Positions 42,316 to 51,910 of a stretch of DNA of 64,000 bases are shown piece by piece. The position numbers and the translations under genes were made by a program. This DNA comes from DASZBX01 sp035943635 (GTDB lineage: Bacteria; Actinomycetota; Actinomycetes; Streptomycetales; Catenulisporaceae), in contig DASZBX010000045.1 of assembly GCA_035943635.1 (NCBI GenBank), forward strand, positions 1-64,000, written 5' to 3'. The notes beneath the pieces were generated by a model that was given only the letters and a program-made list of their open reading frames with translations, was not told the origin of the DNA and did no database searches. Each line of letters starts with the position of its first letter. Position 1 is the stretch's first letter.

Positions 42316-43956
42316 ATGGCGGAGTTGACGATCCGTCCGGAGGAGATCCGGGACGCGCTGGAGCGCTTCGTCGCCTCGTACGAGCCTTCGGCCGCCAACG
42401 TTGACGAGGTCGGTACGGTCACCGAGATCGGTGACGGTATCGCCAAGGTCGAGGGCCTGCCCTCGGCGATGACGAACGAGTTGTTGAAGTTCGAGGACGG
42501 CACCCTCGGTATCGCGCTGAACCTGGACGTGCGCGAGATCGGTGTGGTCGTCATGGGCGACTACAGCAAGATCGGCGAAGGTCAGACGGTCCGCCGCACC
42601 GGTGAGATCCTCTCGACCCCCGTCGGAGACGCATTCCTCGGCCGGGTGGTGGACCCGCTCGGCGCCCCGATCGACGGCCTCGGCCCGATCGAGGCCGAGA
42701 CCCGCCGGATCCTGGAACTCCAGGCCCCCGGCGTGATGCAGCGCCAGTCGGTCAGCGAGCCGCTGCAGACCGGCATCAAGTCCATCGACGCGCTCACCCC
42801 GATCGGCCGCGGCCAGCGCCAGCTGATCATCGGCGACCGGCAGACCGGCAAGACCGCGGTCTGCGTGGACACGATCCTGAACCAGAAGGCGAACTGGGAG
42901 TCCGGCGACCCGGCCAAGCAGGTGCGCTGCATCTACGTGGCGGTCGGCCAGAAGGGCTCGACCATCGCGGGCGTGCGCCAGGCCCTGGCGGACAACGGCG
43001 CGCTGGAGTACACCACGATCGTGGCCGCCCCGGCGTCCGACCCGGCCGGCTTCAAGTACCTGGCCCCGTACACCGGTTCGGCCATCGGCCAGCACTGGAT
43101 GTACGCCGGCAAGCACGTCCTGATCGTGTTCGACGACCTGTCCAAGCAGGCCGAGGCCTACCGGGCGATGTCTCTGCTGCTGCGCCGCCCCCCGGGCCGC
43201 GAGGCCTACCCCGGCGACGTCTTCTACCTGCACTCCCGCCTGCTCGAGCGCTGCGCCAAGCTGTCCGACGAGATGGGCGCGGGCTCGATGACCGGTCTGC
43301 CGATCGTGGAGACCAAGGCGAACGACATCTCCGCGTTCATCCCGACCAACGTGATCTCGATCACCGACGGCCAGGTGTTCCTGGAGTCCGACCTGTTCAA
43401 CGCCGGCGTGCGCCCGGCCATCAACGTCGGCACCTCGGTCTCCCGGGTCGGCAGCGCCGCCCAGGTCAAGCCGATGAGCCAGGTGGCCGGAACGCTCCGG
43501 GTGGACCTGGCCCAGTTCCGCGACCTGGAGGCCTTCGCCGCCTTCGCCTCGGACCTGGACGACGCGTCCAAGGCCCAGCTGGGCCGCGGCCAGCGGATGG
43601 TCGAACTGCTCAAGCAGGGCCAGTACGCGCCCTACCCGGTAGAGGACCAGGTCGCGGTGATCTGGGCCGGCACCTCCGGCGAGCTCGACGAGGTCCCGGT
43701 CGAGGAGGTGCGCCGGTTCGAGCGGCAGTACCTGGACTACCTCAAGTCCTCCCACCCGGACCTGCTCAAGAGCATCGCCGGCACGTCCAAGAAGCTCTCG
43801 GACGAGACGGTCGGGCAGCTCAGGAGCACCGTCTCCAGCTTCAAGGACACCTTCGAGAAGGCCGACGGCCGGCTGCTGCGCGGCGACGTCCCGGTCGGTT
43901 CGCTGGACCCGTCCCAGGTAGGCCAGGAGAAGATCACCCGGACCACGAAGGCCTGA
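42316..43956 (+). CDS. atpA: ATP synthase F1 subunit alpha
   Basis: The 546-residue subunit binds nucleotide without catalysing turnover. Walker A GDRQTGKT is at residues 173-180. It is longer than the E. coli subunit (513) because of a C-terminal extension of about 35 residues ending KITRTTKA; in mycobacteria such an extension restrains ATP hydrolysis. ATG 42316 follows GGAGACAGG. The reading frame stays open far upstream, but only this start gives the family N-terminus. Confidence 0.97.
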   Translation: MAELTIRPEEIRDALERFVASYEPSAANVDEVGTVTEIGDGIAKVEGLPSAMTNELLKFEDGTLGIALNLDVREIGVVVMGDYSKIGEGQTVRRTGEILSTPVGDAFLGRVVDPLGAPIDGLGPIEAETRRILELQAPGVMQRQSVSEPLQTGIKSIDALTPIGRGQRQLIIGDRQTGKTAVCVDTILNQKANWESGDPAKQVRCIYVAVGQKGSTIAGVRQALADNGALEYTTIVAAPASDPAGFKYLAPYTGSAIGQHWMYAGKHVLIVFDDLSKQAEAYRAMSLLLRRPPGREAYPGDVFYLHSRLLERCAKLSDEMGAGSMTGLPIVETKANDISAFIPTNVISITDGQVFLESDLFNAGVRPAINVGTSVSRVGSAAQVKPMSQVAGTLRVDLAQFRDLEAFAAFASDLDDASKAQLGRGQRMVELLKQGQYAPYPVEDQVAVIWAGTSGELDEVPVEEVRRFERQYLDYLKSSHPDLLKSIAGTSKKLSDETVGQLRSTVSSFKDTFEKADGRLLRGDVPVGSLDPSQVGQEKITRTTKA

Positions 43957-44006
43957 GGCCCGACATGGTCCCGGTCATCGACAACTCGGAAGGAGGTCGA
44001 AGCTGA

Positions 44007-44915
44007 GTGCCAGCACAACTCCGGGTGTACCGGCGACGGATCGCCTCCGTCACGGCCACCAAGAAGATCACCCGCGCGCAGGAGCTCATCTCCACCGCGC
44101 GGATCGTCAAGGCCCAGCAGCGGGTGCAGGCGTCCACCCCGTACGCGCGGGAGATCACCCGCGCGATCGAGGCGGTCACCTCGCACTCGAACGCCAAGCA
44201 TCCGCTGATCGGCACCCGCGGCCCGGCCAAGGTGGCCGCGGTGGTGCTGATCACGGCGGACCGCGGGTTCGCCGGCGCGTACAACAGCGGCGCGATCAAG
44301 CAGGCCGAGCAACTGGTCAACCTGCTCAAGGAGCAGAACAAGGAAGTCGTCCGGTACGTCATCGGACGTAAGGGGGCGGCGTACTACCGCTTCCGCGGCG
44401 TGGAGCTGGCCGACATCTGGACCGGCTTCTCGGACAACCCGCAGTACGGCGACGCCGCCCGGATCGGCGACAGCCTGATCGACGCCCTGGTCAAGGGCTC
44501 GGAGAACGGCGGCGTGGACGAGGTGCACGTGGTCTCCACCGAGTTCGTCTCGATGCTGACCCAGACCGCCAAGGCGGTCCGGTTCCTGCCGCTGGAGATC
44601 GAGGAGTCCACCGAGCCCCCGGCCGGCGGCGTCTTCCCGCTCTACGAGTTCGAGCCGTCCGCGCCCGAGGTGCTCGACGCGCTGCTGCCGCACTACATCA
44701 AGGCGCGGCTGTTCAACGCGCTGCTCCAGTCGGCCGCCTCCGAGCACGCCGCCCGGCGCCGGGCGATGAAGGCGGCCACGGACAACGCCGGCGACCTCAT
44801 CCGCCAGCTCACCCGGCTGGCCAACTCGGCCCGACAGGCCGCGATCACCCAGGAAATCAGCGAGATCGTCGGCGGGGCCAACGCCCTGGCCGACGCGTCC
44901 GCGGGGAATGAATAG
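44007..44915 (+). CDS. atpG: ATP synthase F1 subunit gamma
   Basis: The 302-residue rotor shaft has the conserved N-terminal coiled-coil start (QLRVYRRRIASVTATKKITR) and the matching C-terminal helix (RQAAITQEISEIVGGANAL). GTG 44007 follows AAGGAGGTC. atpD begins 6 bases after its stop. Confidence 0.97.
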   Translation: MPAQLRVYRRRIASVTATKKITRAQELISTARIVKAQQRVQASTPYAREITRAIEAVTSHSNAKHPLIGTRGPAKVAAVVLITADRGFAGAYNSGAIKQAEQLVNLLKEQNKEVVRYVIGRKGAAYYRFRGVELADIWTGFSDNPQYGDAARIGDSLIDALVKGSENGGVDEVHVVSTEFVSMLTQTAKAVRFLPLEIEESTEPPAGGVFPLYEFEPSAPEVLDALLPHYIKARLFNALLQSAASEHAARRRAMKAATDNAGDLIRQLTRLANSARQAAITQEISEIVGGANALADASAGNE

Positions 44916-44921
44916 GAAACG

Positions 44922-46358
44922 ATGACGACCATGACGACCCAGACGACCACCGGCGTAGGCCGTGTCGCGCGGATCATCGGTCCCGTCGTCGACGCGGAGT
45001 TCCCCGTCGACGCGATGCCGGAGATCTTCAACGCCCTGACGATCGACTACGACTTCCAGGGCGAGCCGCGCACGCTCACCCTTGAGGTGGCCCAGCACAT
45101 CGGCGACAACATGGTGCGCGCCATCGCCATGAAGCCGACCGACGGCCTGGTCCGCGGCTCCGAGGTGAAGGACACCGGCTCGCCCATCACGGTGCCGGTC
45201 GGCGACATCACCAAGGGCCACGTGTTCAACGTGACCGGCGACGTGCTCAACCTCAAGGAGGGCGAGGAGTACGAGCCCAAGGAGCGCTGGTCGATCCACC
45301 GCAAGGCTCCCAGCTTCGACCAGCTGGACTCCAAGACCGAGATGTTCACCACCGGCATCAAGGTCATCGACCTGCTCACCCCGTACGTCAGCGGCGGCAA
45401 GATCGGCCTGTTCGGCGGCGCGGGCGTGGGCAAGACGGTGCTCATCCAGGAGCTGATCTACCGGGTGGCCGAGAACTTCGGCGGCGTGTCGGTGTTCGCC
45501 GGCGTCGGCGAGCGCACCCGTGAGGGCAACGACCTGATCAAGGAGATGACCGAGACCGGCGTCATCGAGAAGACCGCGCTGGTCTACGGCCAGATGGACG
45601 AGCCCCCGGGCACCCGTCTGCGGGTCGCGCTGTCCGCGCTGACCATGGCGGAGTACTTCCGGGACGTGCAGAAGCAGGACGTGCTGCTGTTCATCGACAA
45701 CATCTTCCGGTTCACCCAGGCCGGCTCGGAGGTCTCCACCCTGCTCGGCCGGATGCCGTCCGCGGTGGGCTACCAGCCGACCCTGGCGGACGAGATGGGC
45801 GAGCTGCAGGAGCGGATCACCTCGACCCGGGGCCACTCGATCACCTCGGTGCAGGCGATCTACGTGCCCGCGGACGACTACACCGACCCGGCGCCGGCCA
45901 CCACCTTCGCGCACCTGGACGCCACCACGGAGCTGTCCCGGCCGATCACCCAGAAGGGCATCTACCCCGCGGTGGACCCGCTGGCCTCGACCAGCCGGAT
46001 CCTGGACCCGCGGTACATCGCCGCGGACCACTACGAGTGCGCGATGCGGGTCAAGCAGATCCTGCAGAAGTACAAGGACCTCCAGGACATCATCGCGATC
46101 CTCGGCATCGACGAGCTGTCCGAGGAGGACAAGGTCACCGTGCAGCGCGCGCGGCGGATCGAGCGCTTCCTGTCCCAGAACACCTACGTGGCGAAGATCT
46201 TCACCGGCGTGGACGGCTCGTTCGTCTCGCTGGAGGAGACCATCTTCGCGTTCAACGCGATCGCCGACGGCAAGTACGACCACCTGCCCGAGCAGGCGTT
46301 CTTCATGTGCGGCGGGATCGACGACCTGGAGCAGAAGGCCAAGGAGCTGTCGAAGTAG
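44922..46358 (+). CDS. atpD: ATP synthase F1 subunit beta
   Basis: The 478-residue catalytic subunit has Walker A GGAGVGKT (165-172), the catalytic glutamate in GVGERTREGND, and the DELSEED segment near the C-terminus. The N-terminus is a Thr/Met-rich start from ATG 44922; a second ATG nine bases on is an alternative. Confidence 0.97.
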   Translation: MTTMTTQTTTGVGRVARIIGPVVDAEFPVDAMPEIFNALTIDYDFQGEPRTLTLEVAQHIGDNMVRAIAMKPTDGLVRGSEVKDTGSPITVPVGDITKGHVFNVTGDVLNLKEGEEYEPKERWSIHRKAPSFDQLDSKTEMFTTGIKVIDLLTPYVSGGKIGLFGGAGVGKTVLIQELIYRVAENFGGVSVFAGVGERTREGNDLIKEMTETGVIEKTALVYGQMDEPPGTRLRVALSALTMAEYFRDVQKQDVLLFIDNIFRFTQAGSEVSTLLGRMPSAVGYQPTLADEMGELQERITSTRGHSITSVQAIYVPADDYTDPAPATTFAHLDATTELSRPITQKGIYPAVDPLASTSRILDPRYIAADHYECAMRVKQILQKYKDLQDIIAILGIDELSEEDKVTVQRARRIERFLSQNTYVAKIFTGVDGSFVSLEETIFAFNAIADGKYDHLPEQAFFMCGGIDDLEQKAKELSK

Positions 46359-46461
46359 CCGGCCGGCCGCGTCCGGCGGCGACCGGAGCAGCACCCCCGC
46401 TGGGATAAGGTGGGTCCAAGCCCGCCGAGTCCCAGCGGTTCACCCGACCCCAGTCGGCTGC

Positions 46462-46485
46462 GCCGCCAGTGCGGACACTGGCGGC
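46462..46485 (+). repeat. Hairpin between atpD and atpC
   Basis: A perfect 10-bp stem (46462-46471 with 46476-46485) closes a CGGA tetraloop. It lies in the 161-base gap and about 20 bases before the atpC ribosome site. It could lower epsilon-subunit expression relative to beta. Confidence 0.6.
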
Positions 46486-46519
46486 TGCGGCCGTACGAAG
46501 CGCTGTAAGGAGCCATCTG

Positions 46520-46918
46520 ATGGCTGATCTCGAGGTGAACCTCGTCGCGGCCGACCGCGCGGTCTGGTCCGGCAAGGCCTCTTTCGTGCGGGCCAAGACG
46601 GCCGACGGCGACGTCGGCATCTACGCCGGCCACCAGCCGGTGCTCTCGATCCTCAAGCCCGCCGTGGCCCTGATCAAGACCCGGCAGGAGGACGGCTCGG
46701 ACGGCGAGACCCTGACGGTCGCCCTGCACGGCGGGTTCATCTCCGTGGCCGAGGACCGGGTCTCGCTGTTGAGTGAGGCGGCCGAGTTGGCCGAGGAGAT
46801 CGACGTGGCCCGGGCTGAGGACGCCCTGGCCCGCGCCCAGGCCGGGGAGTTCGGCGAGGACTCCGAGGCCGCGATCGCCCGGGCCGAGCTGCGCCTGGCC
46901 ACAGTCGGCCGGGGCTGA
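46520..46918 (+). CDS. atpC: ATP synthase F1 subunit epsilon
   Basis: The 132-residue central-stalk subunit regulates F1. The N-terminal beta-sandwich (VNLVAADRAVWSGKASFVRA, then GDVGIYAGHQPVLSIL) and a short C-terminal helical part are present. ATG 46520 follows TAAGGAG. It ends the ATP synthase operon proper. Confidence 0.96.
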   Translation: MADLEVNLVAADRAVWSGKASFVRAKTADGDVGIYAGHQPVLSILKPAVALIKTRQEDGSDGETLTVALHGGFISVAEDRVSLLSEAAELAEEIDVARAEDALARAQAGEFGEDSEAAIARAELRLATVGRG

Positions 46919-46963
46919 CCGTATGCAACCGGGCCGCTGTTCACTCCATGACTGTCCGGTCCG

Positions 46964-47497
46964 ATGCTGACCGCCGTCCTGGAGTGGCTGGCCGTCCTGT
47001 GCCTGGCCGCCCTGTGCGCCATAGGCGCGTTGTTCACCCGGCGGGTGATGATCCGCCGCCGCGGCGGCGCGTTCGACTGCAGCCTGCGTCTGACCCCGGT
47101 GGTGCCGGGGTCGGCGCAGGCTGACGCATTTGCCCCGGCCGGGGGCCGTTCGGCCGCCAGGGCGTCCACCGTGGCCCTGCCGCAGCTGCGCAACCACGGA
47201 AACCGCGGCTGGTCCTACGGCATCGCGCAGTACGGCGAGGACCACGTGGACTGGTACCGGATCTTCTCCTACGCCTTCGGCCCGGCCGCCGTGCTCACCC
47301 GCCGCGACCTGGAGGTGCTCAGCCGCCGGGACGCCTCCGAGCACGAGGAGCTGGCCCTGTTCCCCGGCTGGTGCATCCTGGAGTGCCGCTTCGGCACCGG
47401 CCTGGTCGAACTGGCCATGGCCCCGGACTCGATGACCGGTTTCCTGTCCTGGCTCGAGGCCGCGCCCCCGGGACAGGGAATCTCCCGGGTGTCCTGA
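46964..47497 (+). CDS. DUF2550 family membrane protein
   Basis: The 177-residue protein has one N-terminal membrane helix (LEWLAVLCLAALCAIGALFT) and a cytoplasmic domain with RRRGGAFDCSLR and WSYGIAQYGEDHVDWYRIFS. This DUF2550 pattern follows atpC in most actinobacteria. The function is unknown. The fold resembles a PH-like domain. Confidence 0.87.
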   Translation: MLTAVLEWLAVLCLAALCAIGALFTRRVMIRRRGGAFDCSLRLTPVVPGSAQADAFAPAGGRSAARASTVALPQLRNHGNRGWSYGIAQYGEDHVDWYRIFSYAFGPAAVLTRRDLEVLSRRDASEHEELALFPGWCILECRFGTGLVELAMAPDSMTGFLSWLEAAPPGQGISRVS

Positions 47498-47563
47498 GCG
47501 CCGTCGGCCCGGCGGTCGAGCTCGGCTGAGTTCCACGCCGACCCCGCGCCGGTGGCCGGAAGG

Positions 47564-48139
47564 CTACCGTGAGCCGCCCGGGACCCACAGGACGTCGCCG
47601 ACGGTGCCGTGGTTGGCCACCCGGGCCAGGATGAACAGCAGGTCGGACAGCCGGTTGAGGTACTTGGCCGGCAGCACGCTCATCGCCTCGCCGTGCTCGT
47701 CCAGCGCGGCCCAGGTGGAACGCTCGGCGCGGCGCACGACGGTCCGGGAGACGTGCAGCAGGGCCGAGCCGGGCGTGCCGCCGGGCAGGATGAACGAGCG
47801 CAGGTTCGGCAGCGGCTCGTTGTAGTGGTCGCAGTCCTGCTCCAGTCGGTCGACGTCGCGCTGCTCGATCCGCAGCGGCGGGAACTCCGGCTCGGCCGCC
47901 ACCGGGTTGCACAGGTCCGCGCCCACGTCGAACAGCTCGTTCTGGACCCGTTCCAGGGTGGCCCCGACCTCGGCGGACAGGCCGCCCAGGGCGATCGCGA
48001 CGCCGATCGAGGAGTTCGCCTCGTCGGTGTCCGCGTAGGCGACCAGCCGGGGGTCGTTCTTCGTGGTCTTACTCATGTCGCCGAGCCGGGTCGAGCCGTC
48101 GTCGCCGGTCCGGGTGTAGATCCTCGTCAGGTTGACCAT
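47564..48139 (-). CDS. Cob(I)alamin adenosyltransferase, PduO type
   Basis: The 191-residue trimeric enzyme transfers adenosyl from ATP to cob(I)alamin to form coenzyme B12. The N-terminal ATP loop TRTGDDGSTRLGD, the conserved ELFDVGADL and the RAERS segment are present. It is read leftward from ATG 48139, with GAGAGGCG about 8 bases upstream. Upstream extensions in frame lack the family motif. It follows DUF2550 convergently, a common actinobacterial arrangement. Confidence 0.94.
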   Translation of the reverse strand: MVNLTRIYTRTGDDGSTRLGDMSKTTKNDPRLVAYADTDEANSSIGVAIALGGLSAEVGATLERVQNELFDVGADLCNPVAAEPEFPPLRIEQRDVDRLEQDCDHYNEPLPNLRSFILPGGTPGSALLHVSRTVVRRAERSTWAALDEHGEAMSVLPAKYLNRLSDLLFILARVANHGTVGDVLWVPGGSR

Positions 48140-48251
48140 GGGTTTCGCCTCTCTGCCGGCCGCGGCGGGCCCGAGCCGTCCCTTAGAGGGTATCGAGGGC
48201 GGCGTAGTACGCTCCGGGTGATGGTTACCGGATAGTAGGGAGAGTGCCAAC

Positions 48252-49100
48252 GTGGCCAAGACACTTGCCGTGATCGGCGCCGGACTGATGGGCTCGGGCA
48301 TCGCTCAGGTCGCCGCGGCGGCCGGGTACGACGTGGTGCTGCGCGACGTGACCGACGAGGCGACCCGCCGCGGGACCGCCGGGATCGGCGCCTCGTTCGC
48401 CAAGTTCGTGGCCAAGGGCCGGATGGGTGAGCAGGAGGCGGCCGACGCGCTGGCCCGGATCACCGCGACCACAGACCTCGACGCGGTCGCCGCGGCCGAC
48501 ATCGTGGTCGAGGCGGTGTTCGAGGACCTCGCGGTCAAGCAGACCCTGTTCCGCGAGCTGGACAAGCTGTGCCGGCCGGACGCGGTGCTGGGCACGAACA
48601 CCTCGGCCCTGCCGATCACCCGGTTGGCCGCGGTCACCGCCCGGCCCGAGTCGGTCGTCGGCACCCACTTCTTCTCCCCGGTGCCGCTGATGGCGCTGTG
48701 CGAGCTGGTCCGCGGCTACCACACCTCCGACGCGACCCTGGCCGCCGCCCGGGCCTTCGCCGAGGAGGTCGGCAAGACCTGCGTCGTGGTCAACCGGGAC
48801 GTGGCCGGGTTCGTCACCACCCGCCTGATCGCCGCCCTGATCAACGAGGCGGTGCACCTGTACGAGACCGGGGTCGCGACCGCCGAGGACATCGACCTGG
48901 CCTGCAAGCTCGGCTTCGGCCACGCGATGGGCCCGCTGGCCACGGCCGACCTGACCGGCGTGGACATCATGCGCAACGCGAGCCGCAACATCTACGAGGA
49001 GACCCACGACCCGAAGTTCGCGGTGCCCGAGCTGCTGAACCGGATGGTCACCGCCGGCGCGCTCGGCCGCAAGTCCGGCCAGGGGTTCTACTCCTACTGA
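48252..49100 (+). CDS. 3-hydroxybutyryl-CoA dehydrogenase
   Basis: The 282-residue enzyme oxidises or reduces 3-hydroxyacyl-CoA with NAD(P). It has the Rossmann motif VIGAGLMGSGIAQVAAAAG, the catalytic-region segment GTHFFSPVPLMALCELV with the histidine in THFF, and a C-terminal helical domain (GRKSGQGFYSY) typical of FadB2/Hbd. Start GTG 48252 follows GGGAGAG. It probably serves fatty acid or PHB-type metabolism. Confidence 0.94.
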   Translation: MAKTLAVIGAGLMGSGIAQVAAAAGYDVVLRDVTDEATRRGTAGIGASFAKFVAKGRMGEQEAADALARITATTDLDAVAAADIVVEAVFEDLAVKQTLFRELDKLCRPDAVLGTNTSALPITRLAAVTARPESVVGTHFFSPVPLMALCELVRGYHTSDATLAAARAFAEEVGKTCVVVNRDVAGFVTTRLIAALINEAVHLYETGVATAEDIDLACKLGFGHAMGPLATADLTGVDIMRNASRNIYEETHDPKFAVPELLNRMVTAGALGRKSGQGFYSY

Positions 49101-49137
49101 CCGCGCGGGCGGCGCACCGGTCGCGCCGAAAGACCGT

Positions 49138-49170
49138 GGCCGCCCGTCTCAGGAAGGAGACGGGGCGGCC
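49138..49170. terminator. Bidirectional terminator between hbd and pepN
   Basis: GGCCGCCCGTCTC pairs with GAGACGGGGCGGCC across a 6-base loop, with one extra G in the right arm. It sits between convergent genes. Confidence 0.7.
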
Positions 49171-49189
49171 GCGGCCGTGGCGATGTGGC

Positions 49190-51739
49190 TCAGGACGCGT
49201 CGAAGGCCTGGCCGCGCAGGGTGCGCTCCGTGCCGTCGCGCTGTTCGAGCAGCAGCCGGCGCAGTGCCGGGGGTACCACGTCCGGCCCGCCGCGCAGCAC
49301 CTCGTCGACCGCGTCGACCACCGACTGCTCGACCGCGAGCACCGGGTACAGGCCGTTGACCAGCATCTGCGCGATGTGCGGGGTGCGCGCGGCCCACAGT
49401 CCGGTGACCGCGGCGAAGTACTTGCCCGCGTACGGCGCGAGCAGGTCCAGCTGGTTGGCCTGGCGGAAGCCCATGACCACGGCCAGCAGGGTCTCGTTCG
49501 GCAGCTCGGTCGAGCTGGTCATCGACTCCCAGGCCGCCGCCTTGGCCTCGGCGGTGGGCAGTGCGGCCCGGATCCCGGCCGCGTTGCGCGCCCCGGCCGC
49601 GGTCGGGTCCAGCTGCAGTTCCGCGTCGATCTCGGCCTGCCCGGCCCGGCCGGTGGACGCCAGGCGGGCCAGCAGGGTCCAGCGCAGGTCGGTGTCCACG
49701 GCCAGCCCCGGCACCGCGGCGGAGCCGTCGAGCAGGCCGGCCAGCAGGGACAGGTGCCCGTCGGCCGTGGCGCAGCCGGCCAGGGCCCGGACCCAGGACA
49801 GCTGCACGTCGCTGCCCGGCTCGGCGGCGGCCAGCTGCTCGTGCGCGAACGCGGCCCACGCGGAGCTCAGCTGCCCGCGCACCTCGGGGGCGGCGTAGAA
49901 GTCGATCGCCGACTTCGCCTGCCGCTGCAACGACTGGAGCACTCCTATGTCCGTCTCCAGCGCGGCGCCGGAGATGACCAGGGTCACGTAGTCGCGCGCC
50001 CGCAGCTCCGCGTTGCGCACCATGTCCCAGGAGGCGACCCAGGCCAGCGCCCGCGGCAGCGACTCGGTGAACCCGCCGATCGAGGAGACCAGGGTGCGGG
50101 CCGAGCGCTCGTCGAAGCGGATCCGGGCGTAGGACAGGTCGTCGTCGTTGAGCATCACCAGGTCCGGCTGGGCCGCCCCGAGCAGCTCGGGCACCTCGGT
50201 GCGCGGCCCGTCCACGTCCAGCTCCAGCCGCCGGGTGCGCACCAGCCGGCCGCCGGCCAGGTCGTAGAGGCCGACCGCGATCCGGTGCGGGCGCAGGGTC
50301 GGGTAGTCGGCCGGGGCCTCCTGCTCGATCGCGAACGAGGCGATCGTCCCGTCCGGGCCGAGCTCGACCACCGGGCTCAGGGTGTTGGGCCCGGCGGTCT
50401 CCAGCCAGGCCTTGGACCAGGCGCCCAGGTCCCGGCCGGAGGACTCCTCCAGCGCGCCGAGCAGGTCCGACAGTTTGGTGTTGCCCCAGGCGTGCCGGCG
50501 GAAGTAGGTCTTGAGCCCGGCCGCGAAGGCCTCCTCGCCGACGTACGCGACCAGCTGCTTGAGCACGGAGGCGCCCTTGGCGTAGGTGATCCCGTCGAAG
50601 TTGACGTACACCGCCTCCAGGTCCGGGATGTCGGCCACGATCGGGTGGGTGGAGGGCAGCTGGTCCTGCGCGTAGGCCCAGGTCTTCTCGGCGTTGGCGA
50701 AGGTGGTCCAGGCGTTGGTCCACCGGGTCGCCTCGGCCTGGCAGCGCACCGAGGCGTAGGTCGCGAAGGACTCGTTGAGCCACAGGTCGTTCCACCACTG
50801 CATGGTGACCAGGTCGCCGAACCACATGTGGGCCAGCTCGTGCAGGATCGTCTCGGCGCGGCGCTCGTACGCCGCGTCGGTGACCTTGGACCGGAAGACG
50901 TAGTCCTCCCGGAAGGTGACGCAGCCCGCGTTCTCCATCGCGCCGGCGTTGTACTCGGGCGTGAAGATCTGGTCGTACTTGGGGAACGGGTACGGCTGGC
51001 CGAACAGCTCCTGGAAGTAGTCGAAGCCCCGCTTGGTGGTGTCCAGAATGTCGTCGGCGTCCAGGAACTCCATCAGCGACCGGCGCGCGGCCACGGCCAT
51101 CGGCACCACGGTGCCGTCGGCGGACGTGTAGCTGTCCTGCACGACGCCGTAGTCCCCGGCCACCAGCGCGGTGATGTAGCCGGAGATCCGCGGGGTCGGG
51201 GCGAAACGCCAGACCGCGGTGCCCTGGCCGGCCGGCTCGGGAGCCGGGGTGGGGGAGTTGGAGAACAGCTCCCACTCGGCCGGCGCGGTGACGGTGAACT
51301 GGAAGGCGGCCTTCAGGTCCGGCTGCTCGAAGTTCGCGAACACCCGCCGGGCGTCCGGCACCTCGAACTGGGTGTAGAGGAACACGCCGCCGTCGACCGG
51401 GTCGACCATCCGGTGCAGGCCCTCGCCGGTCCGGCTGTATTCGCAGGTGGCCTCGACGGTGAGCACGTTCTCGGCGGCCAGCGCGGGCAGCGCGATCCGC
51501 GAGTCGGCGAAGACCTCGGCCGGGTCCAGCCGGACGCCGTTGAGCACGACCGAGTCCAGCCTCGGGGCGACCAGGTCGACGAAGGTGCTGCTGCCCGGCT
51601 GCGCGCTGAAGCGGACGGTGCTGGACGAGGCGAATGTGGTGTCGCCGGTGGTCAGGTCGAGCTCGACCTCGTAGGCCGAGACAGACACGAGGCGGGCCCG
51701 ATCGGCCGCCTCCTCCTGGGTCAGATTGGTACCGGGCAC
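49190..51739 (-). CDS. pepN: Aminopeptidase N (M1 family)
   Basis: The 849-residue zinc metallopeptidase removes N-terminal residues from peptides in the cytoplasm. The exopeptidase motif GAMENAGCVTF precedes the zinc site H300-E-L-A-H304 and E323 in NESFA. The C-terminal ERAP1-like helical domain is full length. GTG 51739 (PGTNLTQEEA) is preferred for family fit. AAGGAG lies 12 bases upstream, a little far. GTG 51826 would add 29 residues with no better ribosome site. Confidence 0.93.
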   Translation of the reverse strand: MPGTNLTQEEAADRARLVSVSAYEVELDLTTGDTTFASSSTVRFSAQPGSSTFVDLVAPRLDSVVLNGVRLDPAEVFADSRIALPALAAENVLTVEATCEYSRTGEGLHRMVDPVDGGVFLYTQFEVPDARRVFANFEQPDLKAAFQFTVTAPAEWELFSNSPTPAPEPAGQGTAVWRFAPTPRISGYITALVAGDYGVVQDSYTSADGTVVPMAVAARRSLMEFLDADDILDTTKRGFDYFQELFGQPYPFPKYDQIFTPEYNAGAMENAGCVTFREDYVFRSKVTDAAYERRAETILHELAHMWFGDLVTMQWWNDLWLNESFATYASVRCQAEATRWTNAWTTFANAEKTWAYAQDQLPSTHPIVADIPDLEAVYVNFDGITYAKGASVLKQLVAYVGEEAFAAGLKTYFRRHAWGNTKLSDLLGALEESSGRDLGAWSKAWLETAGPNTLSPVVELGPDGTIASFAIEQEAPADYPTLRPHRIAVGLYDLAGGRLVRTRRLELDVDGPRTEVPELLGAAQPDLVMLNDDDLSYARIRFDERSARTLVSSIGGFTESLPRALAWVASWDMVRNAELRARDYVTLVISGAALETDIGVLQSLQRQAKSAIDFYAAPEVRGQLSSAWAAFAHEQLAAAEPGSDVQLSWVRALAGCATADGHLSLLAGLLDGSAAVPGLAVDTDLRWTLLARLASTGRAGQAEIDAELQLDPTAAGARNAAGIRAALPTAEAKAAAWESMTSSTELPNETLLAVVMGFRQANQLDLLAPYAGKYFAAVTGLWAARTPHIAQMLVNGLYPVLAVEQSVVDAVDEVLRGGPDVVPPALRRLLLEQRDGTERTLRGQAFDAS

Positions 51740-51910
51740 TTTGCCGCACGGCTCCTTACTGGGAAGGTGGTTGGTCCCCCGATCCTTGCACGAACCGGCA
51801 ATGTTGGGCAGCGCGGAATAGCTCACCCGCAGAAGTTATTTGCAGAGATAAGAGTATCTTTCCGCCGTCCAGGCGCCGCCGCGCGATGGGCGCCGAGCAA
51901 GGAGACGATT

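Noticed and set aside
48569..51910. Plus-strand open frame running antisense to pepN into the Rv2466c-like gene
   Set aside because: The sequence is the antisense of a clear aminopeptidase. The real gene starts at GTG 51911 behind AAGGAGA.
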